From an uncultured Rubrobacteraceae bacterium (GTDB lineage Bacteria > Actinomycetota > Rubrobacteria > Rubrobacterales > Rubrobacteraceae), in contig CADCUW010000303.1 of the NCBI GenBank assembly GCA_902805985.1, positions 1-15,694 on the forward strand: 15,694 nt of DNA. Reading direction: 5' to 3'. Both the position numbers and the translations under genes were made by a program. Numbering within the stretch: the stretch's first letter is position 1; each line of letters opens with the position of its first letter. Below the pieces are notes generated by a model that had not been told where the DNA came from, ran no database searches, and saw only the letters and a list, made by a program, of their open reading frames with translations. Shown here in pieces: positions 1 through 6,163 of the stretch.

Positions 1-1
1 G

Positions 2-73
2 CGGGCCCACAAGCGCTCGCAGATGGGGGAGCCCCGCGAGCCGGAGAGGCCCGACCGCTCCATGTTCGCCTAG
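2..73 (+). CDS. C-terminal tail of an upstream gene (partial)
   Basis: Frame 2 is open from the window edge to TAG at 71-73 and encodes 23 residues ending in RPDRSMFA. Every codon ends in G or C, as expected for a real gene in this genome. The residues are charged and proline-rich, like a disordered tail. No domain is visible, so no function can be given. A competing frame is open further but has weaker codon bias. Confidence 0.5.
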   Translation, partial: RAHKRSQMGEPREPERPDRSMFA

Positions 74-244
74 CCCGTACGGGCGCTCGGACAAATCCCG
101 CGGCCACCGTGGGGTTTCACCGTGGGGTTTTATGCGGGATCCCCCGCATCGACAACGCCCCAGCTCCCGACTCGGCCCCGGCACGCCCGCGGGCGCTCCA
201 ACATTGCCGGATCGCGGTGTATTACGCGGAGGAACGTGCTGCAC

Positions 245-267
245 ACGAACTTCTTAGAACCCCCTCA
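245..267 (+). repeat. Dispersed 23-bp repeat, copy 1
   Basis: These 23 bases match 3201-3223 at 21 positions; both contain ACGAACTTC followed two bases later by AGAACCCCCTCA. The second copy lies directly beside the first MITE-like element. It belongs to a looser set of intergenic sequences carrying GAAGTTCG or its complement. Confidence 0.6.
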
Positions 268-311
268 ACAGGAGAAGTTCGCTACCCGCAAGCAGCGCCC
301 AAGCTACGGCA

Positions 312-336
312 AAGATAGTTCATTTGGGCGATATGC
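312..336 (+). promoter_or_regulatory. Shared leader motif, copy A
   Basis: Reads AAGATAG, two bases, then CATTTGGGCGATATGC. It resembles copies at 1641-1672 and 7461-7490, all on the plus strand upstream of a gene for an exported protein. A TTGGTAT block follows at about 353-359, as in copy C. The distance to the start codon at 588 is about 250 bases, the longest of the three. Role unknown: a protein binding site, an alternative-sigma promoter or an RNA element are all possible. Confidence 0.45.
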
Positions 337-587
337 CCAGTACCCCTTTGTGTTGGTATTCAAGGTTAAGATACATCAGGCACAAGGTAGAGGCCTAGAA
401 CCCCGCCCTACGGAAGCTTTGGGCACCCAACAGGGCTGGGGAGCCAGTGGTGCAACCGGCTACCTTCTATCTCCCCGAGAGATACGGGGAGGAAGGGGTT
501 GTGGGCAGTATGCGTTTTTCGCCTCCCACCTGACGCACCACCTCTGAATAAACAGCCGGGTACGCAAACAAAGAGGAAGGATGGAAC

Positions 588-1493
588 ATGAGAAGGGCGA
601 TATTGCTCGTAACCATGATGGCTGTGAGCCTGTTGGTGGCAAGCGGGGTGGCCCTGGCGGTCACCAAGATAGGCACCGATGGCCCCGACACTTTGAGGGG
701 AACCAACGGTGAGGACAACCTGCTAGGCAAGGGCGGCAATGACGTGCTCTTCGCATTGGCCGGCGAGGACAATCTGCTAGGCGGAGAGGGAAAGGACTAC
801 CTCTTCACCGGCGAACGCCGCGCTTTAGGAGGCGACAAGAATTCGTTGGGAGGTCCTGGCAATGACGGGGTTTTTGGCGGCCTAGGCTCGGACAACCTGC
901 TAGGCGGTTCGGGCAACGACTTCGTATTTGGTGATAAGGGCTCCGACACCTTGGTGGCGGGCGGAGATGGCAGAGACCTCGTCGTCGACTTCTTCCCTGG
1001 CTCGGACCGCATGCTGGGCGGCGGGGGTGGCGACTTGATCGACGGTTGGACTGGCTCGGACCACATGCTGGGCGGCGGGGGTGGCGACTTTATCGTCGAC
1101 GGCCACATCGACGAGGCTTCCAAAGACGACCTCCTCTCGGGCGGAGACGGCAACGACATCCTTATCGGCAACCACGTGCCCGCGGTAAAGGACAAGGTGT
1201 CGTGCGGTGGCGGCTTCGACCGGGTTCTGGCCGACAGGAAAGACGTGGTCGCAGCCGACTGCGAGAAGGTGCTAGTTCTCCGCGGTTCAGTGGAAGAGGT
1301 TCTGGAGCAAGAAGATGCATTCTTCGAGTCCCTCCCGCCAGCATCGATACGGATGATAGAGTTCTTCGACACCTTCTTTGAGGATCAACTGGCGCCTTTC
1401 CCAGAACCAGAAGGATCCAGCACAGCAACATCACCTGCTACCCAAGGTGAGCCCGCAAGTCACCTTCGTGCTGGAGGACACCGTCTAGGATAA
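588..1493 (+). CDS. Secreted RTX-type calcium-binding repeat protein
   Basis: 301 residues. A signal peptide (positively charged MRR, hydrophobic core, probable cleavage after ALA near residue 25) is followed by about ten degenerate RTX nonapeptides of the GGxGxDxL type, such as LGGSGNDFVFG and LSGGDGNDILIG. In this family, Ca2+ bound in the turns folds a parallel beta-roll outside the cell. A conserved end module carries a cysteine pair (VSCGGGF and VAADCEKV); the paralogue at 7629-8180 ends in the same module. The 70 residues after it are acidic, then low-complexity. The ATG at 588 is chosen because AGGAAGGA lies just upstream and it gives a complete signal peptide. No enzymatic domain is seen, so it is probably a surface or matrix protein. 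The repeats contain a recent duplication (997-1090). Confidence 0.85.
   Translation: MRRAILLVTMMAVSLLVASGVALAVTKIGTDGPDTLRGTNGEDNLLGKGGNDVLFALAGEDNLLGGEGKDYLFTGERRALGGDKNSLGGPGNDGVFGGLGSDNLLGGSGNDFVFGDKGSDTLVAGGDGRDLVVDFFPGSDRMLGGGGGDLIDGWTGSDHMLGGGGGDFIVDGHIDEASKDDLLSGGDGNDILIGNHVPAVKDKVSCGGGFDRVLADRKDVVAADCEKVLVLRGSVEEVLEQEDAFFESLPPASIRMIEFFDTFFEDQLAPFPEPEGSSTATSPATQGEPASHLRAGGHRLG
997..1090 (+). repeat. 54-bp internal duplication in the RTX gene
   Basis: Bases 997-1036 and 1051-1090 agree at 39 of 40 positions with a period of 54 bp (18 codons), duplicating a unit read as GSDRMLGGGGGD / GSDHMLGGGGGD. The unit is a multiple of three, so the frame is kept. Near-identity suggests a recent slip or unequal exchange that lengthened the repeat array. 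Confidence 0.85.
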
Positions 1494-1515
1494 ACGAGCG
1501 GTTTCCTTCTTCCGT

Positions 1516-1548
1516 AGGGCCGGGGTCTAATGCCTCGGCCCTTCTTCA
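1516..1548 (+). terminator. Rho-independent terminator of the RTX gene
   Basis: AGGGCCGGGG (1516-1525) pairs with CCTCGGCCCT (1533-1542), with one G-U pair and a 7-base loop, followed by a pyrimidine run TCTTC. It lies 23 bases after the stop codon at 1493. The stem is strong; the T tract is imperfect. Confidence 0.7.
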
Positions 1549-1581
1549 TGCCCTTATTCGCCGTACGTCTTAGAAGGGCGA

Positions 1582-1626
1582 TTCTCCAAACTTCGCCTGT
1601 AGGGTTCTCCGAAGTTCGCCTGGAGG
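1582..1626. repeat. Tandem 23-bp repeat of the GAAGTTCG family
   Basis: Two units, 1582-1603 and 1605-1626, agree at 19 of 22 positions (second unit contains TTCTCCGAAGTTCGCCTG). The reverse complement of about 1567-1596 matches 4013-4042, beside the second MITE-like element, at roughly 24 of 29 bases. This marks a dispersed intergenic repeat family. Confidence 0.6.
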
Positions 1627-1640
1627 ACCTAGAGAAAGTC

Positions 1641-1672
1641 CCAATAGATAGTCACTTTGGGGGATACGCTTC
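1641..1672 (+). promoter_or_regulatory. Shared leader motif, copy B
   Basis: Contains CTTTGGGGGATACGCTT, identical over 15 bases to copy C at 7461-7490, and starts with CCAA then GATA as copy C does. A second block, TCATG, three bases, CTGGT, follows at 1686-1698 as in copy C. It lies about 95 bases before the GTG start at 1765. Function unknown. Confidence 0.5.
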
Positions 1673-1764
1673 ACCCCCACACTGGTCATGATACTGGTGT
1701 AGCTATCTGGTACGCCAGGCGGGGCGGTGAAGGCTCTCTCCCTTCCTCAAAGAAGGAGCGAAGG

Positions 1765-2139
1765 GTGAGCAGGCGAGCGGTCCTATTCCTTAGGGTGACG
1801 ACGTTGGCCCTCGCGGCCATGGCGCTCGCCTCCTGTAGCGAAGGTGGGGGTGGCGAGGCCGCGGGCGCCGAAGGAAAGCTCGACCGTGTTGTCGAGATCG
1901 ACGGGGAGCGCGGGCTATACGTGAGGTGCACCGGGGCCGGGTCGCCCACCGTGGTCATGGAGGCGGGCGACGAGTCCGACAGCTACCAATACAACAACGT
2001 CGAGTGGCAGGTATCTCAGGAAACCCGAACCTGCGTCTACGACCGCGCCGGCCTCGCAGCCACGAGGAGGCTGTCTGAGGGCCTTCGCGTGCGGTCGCCG
2101 GAGTCTACATATTGCGGTGGTGGATGGATATGCGGTTAA
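1765..2139 (+). pseudogene. Truncated lipoprotein with alpha/beta-hydrolase N-terminus
   Basis: The GTG at 1765 follows GAAGGAG by a few bases. The product begins with a lipoprotein signal: arginines, a hydrophobic run, then lipobox ALASC, so the mature protein would be lipid-anchored. Next comes the N-terminal strand region of an alpha/beta hydrolase: GLYVRCTGAGSPTVVMEAG, then TRCPYD-like TRTCVYDRAGL. After that (about base 2063) homology stops and an unrelated tail of about 25 residues leads to a stop. The catalytic GHSxG serine, acid and histidine are all missing, and no other frame restores them, so this is a truncation rather than a frameshift. At 124 residues it is well under half the usual length. 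A short secreted binding protein is conceivable but unlikely. Confidence 0.7.
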
Positions 2140-2232
2140 TTGAATGAGGCACGCATTCATCGGGAATTCATCCTCGGCTGTTTCCCTAACGAAGCGTGTA
2201 GAGCAACCGAAAGCGTACGATAAGGGAGCTTC

Positions 2233-3189
2233 GTGGAACCATCAACCCGCCGGCAGCGGCTCATCCCAGTACTTGTTGCAAGCATCCTATGTGCGATGGG
2301 AATAGTGGGCATGATTGTGATTGTCTATTCTCAGGGCTTTACAGTAGAGAGCGGAGCCTTGATAACTGCGTGGGCCACCATAGTTGCCGTAGTTGTTGCG
2401 CAGTTGGTAACTGCTTGGCTAGCGGGTGAACGCGCCCAGGTTGAGTCGCAACAAGCATACCTTAAGGAGATGGGAGAACTATTAAGCCAGAATCCACGGG
2501 TCCGTGATCTAGCGGCAGAGAATCAGGAGGACTTACGCATCCTGGCCCGAGCGCATACGCTGACTGTGCTAAGCGGGTTAAACCCCGCTCGACAGCAGGT
2601 CGTACTCAACTACTTGGGGGAGACACGATTGCTGAAGGCCGTTGGGCTGGCTGATGCGCTTGACACCCATACTTCGCAAGCTTCATTAGAAGTGCCCGCA
2701 CCGTCCCGTGATATCGAGGCTGATCCGCAAAGCACCGATCCGCAAAGCACCGATCCGCAAAGCACCGATCCGGATGAAACCGAGCTGGGCAGGGCCTATC
2801 TGGGCAGGGTCGATCTGAGCGGGTCCAAGCTAGAAGATGTCGAATTTGACGCGGCCGACCTGGGCGGGGCCGATCTGCGCGGGGCCAAGCTGGCCGATGT
2901 ATGCCTGGACAAGGCCGATCTGGGCGGAGCCGATCTGCGTGGGGCCGATCTGCGCGGGGCCGATCTGCGCAGGGCCAGCCTGAGCGGGGCCAGCCTGAGC
3001 GGGGCCGACCTGCGTGAGGTTAAAGGATTGACTGAGGAACAGTTGCTTGCAGCTCATTCGCTCGAAGGAGCCACCATGCCCAATAGGCAAACCCTCAAAA
3101 GCGTCAGAAAGCCCGATGGGCTGACCTTTGAAGAGTGGCTCAAGAGCAAGGGCAGCAGGAAGGATAGGGAGAACTCCGGCCCTTCGTAA
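2233..3189 (+). CDS. Membrane-anchored pentapeptide-repeat protein
   Basis: 318 residues from a GTG start preceded by AAGGGAG. Two hydrophobic segments (about residues 10-34 and 42-66) form a membrane hairpin. A charged helical section (about 67-140) and a linker with three exact DPQST repeats follow. Residues about 183-250 are pentapeptide repeats of the A(D/S)LxG type (DLRGADLRGADLRRASLSG), which fold as a right-handed quadrilateral beta-helix. They end in GLTEEQLLAAHSLEGATMP, a cap often seen in this family. The C-terminus (EEWLKSKG) is charged. Pentapeptide proteins have no shared activity, so its target is unknown. Bases 2260-2700 are less GC-rich than neighbours, suggesting the N-terminal part has another origin than the GC-rich repeats. 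It seems to be monocistronic. Confidence 0.85.
   Translation: MEPSTRRQRLIPVLVASILCAMGIVGMIVIVYSQGFTVESGALITAWATIVAVVVAQLVTAWLAGERAQVESQQAYLKEMGELLSQNPRVRDLAAENQEDLRILARAHTLTVLSGLNPARQQVVLNYLGETRLLKAVGLADALDTHTSQASLEVPAPSRDIEADPQSTDPQSTDPQSTDPDETELGRAYLGRVDLSGSKLEDVEFDAADLGGADLRGAKLADVCLDKADLGGADLRGADLRGADLRRASLSGASLSGADLREVKGLTEEQLLAAHSLEGATMPNRQTLKSVRKPDGLTFEEWLKSKGSRKDRENSGPS
2722..2766 (+). repeat. Three exact 15-bp repeats coding DPQST
   Basis: GATCCGCAAAGCACC occurs three times in a row without a mismatch (2722, 2737, 2752), followed by a partial unit GATCCG. The period is five codons, so copy number can change without breaking the frame. It forms the linker between the helical section and the pentapeptide helix. 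Confidence 0.9.
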
Positions 3190-3200
3190 AAGTTCACAGA

Positions 3201-3223
3201 ACGAACTTCGCAGAACCCCCTCA
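3201..3223 (+). repeat. Dispersed 23-bp repeat, copy 2
   Basis: Matches 245-267 at 21 of 23 positions and ends one base before the left terminal repeat of the MITE-like element at 3225. Its left part also forms a small inverted repeat with AAGTTC at 3190-3195, directly after the pentapeptide gene. Confidence 0.6.
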
Positions 3224-3224
3224 G

Positions 3225-3366
3225 GAAACTGTCTGAAAAGGGGTTCGAGTAGGGCTCCGAGCACGCATTTGGCCGCTGTTCGGGCGCCAAAACGGCCCGG
3301 GCCGGGCCGCTGCGGGGTCTCACGAGGCCCCGTTTTGAGGATCTTCGGGACTTTTCAGACAGTTTC
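3225..3366. mobile_element. MITE-like element 1 (142 bp)
   Basis: A perfect 16-bp terminal inverted repeat, GAAACTGTCTGAAAAG at 3225-3240 and its complement at 3351-3366, bounds 142 bases with no coding potential. The interior contains a further inverted repeat (CAAAACGG at 3288-3295, CCGTTTTG at 3330-3337). The element at 4038-4181 has almost the same ends and size, so these are two members of one non-autonomous family, presumably mobilised by a DDE transposase elsewhere. I see no clear target-site duplication. Confidence 0.75.
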
Positions 3367-3422
3367 AGGCGAAGTTCCGCTAATCGGGCTTCTCGGAAAT
3401 TCACGTAGCCTCGGTCACGTCT

Positions 3423-3440
3423 GGACCGGGGCTATGCAGT
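3423..3440. repeat. 18-bp repeat beside the small gene, copy 1
   Basis: GGACCGGGGCTATGCAGT here and GGACCGGCGCTATGCAGT at 3986-4003 differ at one base and have the same orientation. They lie 57 bp outside element 1 and 34 bp outside element 2, and so bracket the small reverse-strand gene. Confidence 0.6.
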
Positions 3441-3763
3441 CATTGCCTCCTCCAGTACGGTCTGGGTATCAGGGCGAGGACGGTTCCACCACGCCCAGGA
3501 TCGGTCTGGCCATCCTGGTACGTCCTAATTTCCTTCTCTCTATTCTCTGTACACCTCACCGCTATTTTGCCGTTGGCGGTGCGCTTGCACGCGTCAAGCA
3601 GGAGTTCGGACGCCCCTTCCGCCTCTTTGACTTTCGCGGCCAGATCACCGCTTTCCTCCTTCGCCTGGCTTCGCTCGTACTCGCCGATGTGGACTCCCTC
3701 GTGGTACAGTTCTAGGCGGTAGCCACTGCCATGCGGAACTTCGTGCACCTCAATCCTGGCCAC
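3440..3763 (-). CDS. Small protein of unknown function
   Basis: 107 residues. The GTG start at 3763 has GGAGG about eight bases upstream. The sequence opens with a beta-like stretch (ARIEVHEVPHGSGYRLELYH) and continues with a charged, probably helical region (RSQAKEESGDLAAKVKEAEG) and two cysteines. It resembles short soluble actinobacterial hypothetical proteins, but I do not recognise a family. The last 15 or so residues (after PGRGG) look less natural and could be altered. It is the only plausible gene between the two MITE-like elements and is oriented opposite to its flanking genes. Confidence 0.55.
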   Translation of the reverse strand: MARIEVHEVPHGSGYRLELYHEGVHIGEYERSQAKEESGDLAAKVKEAEGASELLLDACKRTANGKIAVRCTENREKEIRTYQDGQTDPGRGGTVLALIPRPYWRRQ

Positions 3764-4037
3764 GATCCCGTCCTCCGTCCCTCGTCGTCTTACTTTTCCT
3801 TACGGTACGGATCGTAGCAACCCCGTGCGCTTCTCCGCGACGGCACCCTGGACCCAAACGACCGAGGTTATGCTGCGTTGAGGCCGTCGGGGCATTCGTC
3901 TCTGTGCATCTTTATCCAGCACCACAACATGTAGGGATGGACGATGGGTACCGGACCGGGGCGGTCGACTGTTTCTGGCCCCATAGGACCGGCGCTATGC
4001 AGTACCCGGTATACGAAGTTCGGAGAATTAGCCTTCT
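3764..4037. other. Intergenic region upstream of the small reverse gene
   Basis: No supportable gene. A reverse frame of 72 codons (3868-4086) would start inside element 2 and lacks a ribosome site. On the reverse strand, TGCTACGAT (TACGAT at 3811-3816) resembles an extended -10 box about 40 bases before the GTG at 3763, with no clear -35. The second 18-bp repeat (3986-4003) and a GAAGTTCG-family repeat (4013-4042) are here. Confidence 0.4.
3986..4003. repeat. 18-bp repeat, copy 2
   Basis: Differs from 3423-3440 at one position of 18. The bases that follow (CGAAGTTC then AAT then CTTCT, 4013-4037) also resemble those just outside the right end of element 1 (about 3369-3392), so the two MITE flanks may derive from one duplicated sequence. 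Confidence 0.55.
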
Positions 4038-4181
4038 GAGACTGTCTGAAAAGTAGTTCGTGTGCCGTCTCAGCGGTGAATCTCACCGGTATACGGAAGC
4101 CAGAGAGAGGCCGAAGAGGAGCGTTTCGGCCTCTCTCTGGAGGCCACGCGCCCGTACCCCAGAGACTTTTCAGACAGTCTC
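4038..4181. mobile_element. MITE-like element 2 (144 bp)
   Basis: A perfect 17-bp terminal inverted repeat, GAGACTGTCTGAAAAGT at 4038-4054 and its complement at 4165-4181. The ends match those of element 1 except for G in place of A at the third base. The interior contains a perfect 16-bp hairpin, CCAGAGAGAGGCCGAA at 4100-4115 with its complement at 4125-4140 and a 9-base loop. The element is too short for a transposase. The interior differs from element 1, so the ends alone define the family. Confidence 0.75.
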
Positions 4182-4465
4182 TCCACGCACTTGGCTGAAT
4201 AACCGCGTACCCTCTGCGCCTACTTCGCCTCGACCAGCGCTACTTACAAGCTCCCAGCATCATCCTCAGACCACGCACCGAGGCAGAAGGCCGGGGCTTT
4301 GCGGACTTCCGAGAGCCCCTTCGGCGCGAAGCTTCGGGAACACCCCTTCCATGCACTCGGGTGAATAGCACTATGTTCGAAGTCAAGCTCGATGGGGGGC
4401 GCATGACGACTTGAGGCCCCGAATGGGAGACAATGCGGCCGCAAGCTTCGGGAACGGAGGCGGGC
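4182..4465. other. Intergenic region before the DUF4037 gene
   Basis: No gene is supported in these 284 bases. A short degenerate repeat appears twice: GCACTTGGCTGAATAAC near 4187 and GCACTCGGGTGAATAGC near 4353, with a weaker match near 9573. I see no convincing -35/-10 pair for the gene that follows. Confidence 0.4.
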
Positions 4466-5572
4466 ATGCGGGGCTTTGTCGGCGGGCTGGATCTGAACGG
4501 CCTCTTCTACGAGGAGGCGGTCCGGCCGATCCTGGATTCCGAGTTCCCCGGACTGACCCATTCGGCGGCCCTCATCGGCTACGGCTCGGAGGTCCTGGGC
4601 TACGACGCGCCGCGTTCCACAGACCACGAGTGGGGACCGCGGTTGCTGCTGTTCGTCTCTGAGGAGGAACACCGGAAGCACGCCGTCCGCGTCGGGGAGG
4701 TCTTGAGGCACGGACTGCCTCGCGAGTTTGGGGGCCACTCCACGCACTTCGGGAAACCGGACGAGGAGGGGGTGAGGCTGCCGGAGAGGAGGACCTCGGG
4801 CCCGGTCGATCATAAGGTCGAGGTCCACACCGTTCGCGGTTTCTTCGCCTCGTGGACGGGCCTCGACCTGCTCGGGGAGCTGGGGCCGACAGACTGGCTC
4901 CGCGTCCCCCAGCAGAAGCTGCTGGAGGTGACGGCCGGCCGGGTATACCACGACGGTCTCGGCGAGCTGGGGAAGGCCCGTGCGAAGCTCGCCTACTACC
5001 CGAGGGACGTGTGGCTCTACATGCTGGCCGCGCAGTGGAGGCGAGTGGGACATCTGGAGGCGTTCGTCGGGAGGACGGGCGAGGCCGGCGACGGCCTGGG
5101 CTCTCGTCTGATCGGCTCGTCCCTCGCGCGCGACCTGATGGGGCTGTGCTTCCTGATGGAGAGGAAGTACGCCCCGTACGCCAAGTGGTTCGGCACGGCC
5201 TTCTCGCGGCTGCGGTGCGCCACCGAACTGGGGCCCCATCTCGAGGGCGTGCTCGCCGCCGACTCGTGGAAGGAAAGGGAAGCGCACCTGTCTCGGGCCT
5301 ACGAGACCGTCGCCCGCATGCACAACGAGCTGGGTGTTACCCCGCCGCTTGAGACCGGGGTGACGCCCTTCCACGGCCGCCCCTACCTGGTCCTTCACGC
5401 CGAACGCTTCGCCGCGGTCCTGGAGGAAGCCGTGATCGACCAGCGCGTCCGGTCGCTGCCGCAAGGCGTGGGCTCGGCCGACCAGCTCACGGCCAGCACG
5501 GACGTGCTGGCGAGGACGGAGATCTACGGCCGGCTGGGAGCGCTCTACGACGTCCCGGCAACCGGTCTCTGA
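4466..5572 (+). CDS. DUF4037 protein (nucleotidyltransferase-like fold)
   Basis: 368 residues from ATG 4466, chosen over an in-frame ATG 33 bases upstream because GGAGG at 4456-4460 is correctly spaced for it. The N-terminal block AALIGYGSEVLGYDAPRS followed by TDHEWGPRLLLFV (residues about 35-64) is the hallmark I associate with DUF4037. Its GS and downstream acidic residues resemble the nucleotidyltransferase superfamily GS...D pattern. The rest is helical, with conserved-looking DVWLYMLAAQW, RDLMGLCFLMERKYAPYAKWFG and LARTEIYG. No substrate is known, and this family often stands alone. It is followed within 35 bases by mobile-element debris. Codon use is strongly GC3-rich, so the gene appears intact and native. 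Family assignment is from memory of the motif. Confidence 0.75.
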   Translation: MRGFVGGLDLNGLFYEEAVRPILDSEFPGLTHSAALIGYGSEVLGYDAPRSTDHEWGPRLLLFVSEEEHRKHAVRVGEVLRHGLPREFGGHSTHFGKPDEEGVRLPERRTSGPVDHKVEVHTVRGFFASWTGLDLLGELGPTDWLRVPQQKLLEVTAGRVYHDGLGELGKARAKLAYYPRDVWLYMLAAQWRRVGHLEAFVGRTGEAGDGLGSRLIGSSLARDLMGLCFLMERKYAPYAKWFGTAFSRLRCATELGPHLEGVLAADSWKEREAHLSRAYETVARMHNELGVTPPLETGVTPFHGRPYLVLHAERFAAVLEEAVIDQRVRSLPQGVGSADQLTASTDVLARTEIYGRLGALYDVPATGL

Positions 5573-5606
5573 ACCGGCAAAGCATCGGCTCCTCCGGGGG
5601 CCGCGC

Positions 5607-5699
5607 TCATGCCACGATGATCTCGGTTCTCCACGGGGTTCGGTTCCTGAGCACCGCGGCCAGGATCGTCAGCAGCTTCCTCATGCAAGCCGTGGGCGC
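5607..5699 (-). pseudogene. C-terminal remnant of an IS110-family transposase
   Basis: The reverse strand reads TACMRKLLTILAAVLRNRTPW and ends at TGA (5607-5609). The TACMRKLLTILNA...TPW block is the characteristic end of IS110/IS116/IS902 DEDD transposases, in the domain that carries the catalytic serine. Only about 30 residues remain; upstream the similarity stops near 5699 and no RuvC-like N-terminal domain follows. It is a dead fragment lying between the DUF4037 gene and a recombinase tail. Confidence 0.7.
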
Positions 5700-5787
5700 T
5701 GGAATCTGCACGCGGCTCGCGGCGAGGCGTCGCGCTCGTCAGTCCCCGCCACCACCTCCGCCATCCCTGCCGCTATCTCCACCGCTC

Positions 5788-5900
5788 CTCGACAACGGCC
5801 GCACGGAGATCCAGATCACCTATCGCTTCGGCCCACCGCCTTCGGAGGTCAGCGCGAATCAGTCGTCCGTGGATCCGTTCAAGAACGGCAGGGAGTCGTC
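5788..5900 (+). pseudogene. C-terminal remnant of a serine recombinase, copy 1
   Basis: This stretch encodes NGRTEIQITYRFGPPPSE and, further on, FKNGRES, matching GRTEIKITYRFGPPPAE and LKNGRRS at the end of the recombinase at 14490-15234. Only about 37 codons survive and the 5' side joins unrelated proline-rich sequence. Identity with the other copy ends around GTCGT (5895-5899). From 5901 the sequence instead matches 11451 onwards, so this is the outer end of an inserted element. Confidence 0.75.
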
Positions 5901-6032
5901 TACACCAGCCACAGACGCGCCCACCCTCACCGTCGTTGCCGTAAAATAGCCATACGCGGCAGATTATCGTATCGCCGGGCTGACGGTAAGGGGGAGCGGC
6001 CTACGCCTTCTTTTCTTGTGCAGCGGTCGCGG
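5901..6032. repeat. 132-bp direct repeat, copy 1 (interrupted)
   Basis: Aligns without gaps to 11451-11582 at about 113 of 132 positions (86%). On the reverse strand it contains the start of the same small gene as at 11480, beginning GTG instead of ATG and reading RVGASVAGV. That frame then runs into the recombinase remnant at 5900. After 6032 the copies diverge. Confidence 0.85.
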
Positions 6033-6163
6033 ACCTCGAGTCGGGCGTGGTTGACGCCCTAGACCCATCTTGTGCCCGGTCCCCGTTCGTGTGCGTCCGC
6101 CGTTGGCAGAGCTGCGTTCGCCTCGGGCGCCTGCACGAACACGGGCGCCACCTATGTTGGCCT

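Larger units (their letters stand above)
74..587. other. Long intergenic leader region before the RTX gene
   Basis: No credible gene is seen in these 514 bases. An open frame of 141 codons (122-547, +) lacks codon bias, a ribosome site and any family signature. The stretch holds a perfect 13-bp tandem repeat (CACCGTGGGGTTT at 105-117 and 118-130), a small hairpin (132-138 with 143-149), one copy of a dispersed repeat (245-267) and one copy of a leader motif (312-336). Base composition is more AT-rich than the flanking genes. Confidence 0.6.

Noticed and set aside
122..547. Forward open frame of 141 codons
   Set aside because: Poor codon bias, no ribosome site, overlaps repeats and a leader motif, and the sequence resembles no protein family.
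3868..4086. Reverse open frame of 72 codons
   Set aside because: Its start lies inside MITE-like element 2, there is no ribosome site, and the sequence is of mixed quality. It might be a gene fragment cut by the element, but this cannot be shown.
4244..5464. Long reverse open frame of about 400 codons
   Set aside because: Antisense to the DUF4037 gene; GC-rich third positions of the real gene create long shadow frames. Proline- and arginine-heavy with no motif.
5562..5577. CCGGT/ACCGG hairpin at the DUF4037 stop codon
   Set aside because: Five-base stem without a T run; too weak for a terminator.
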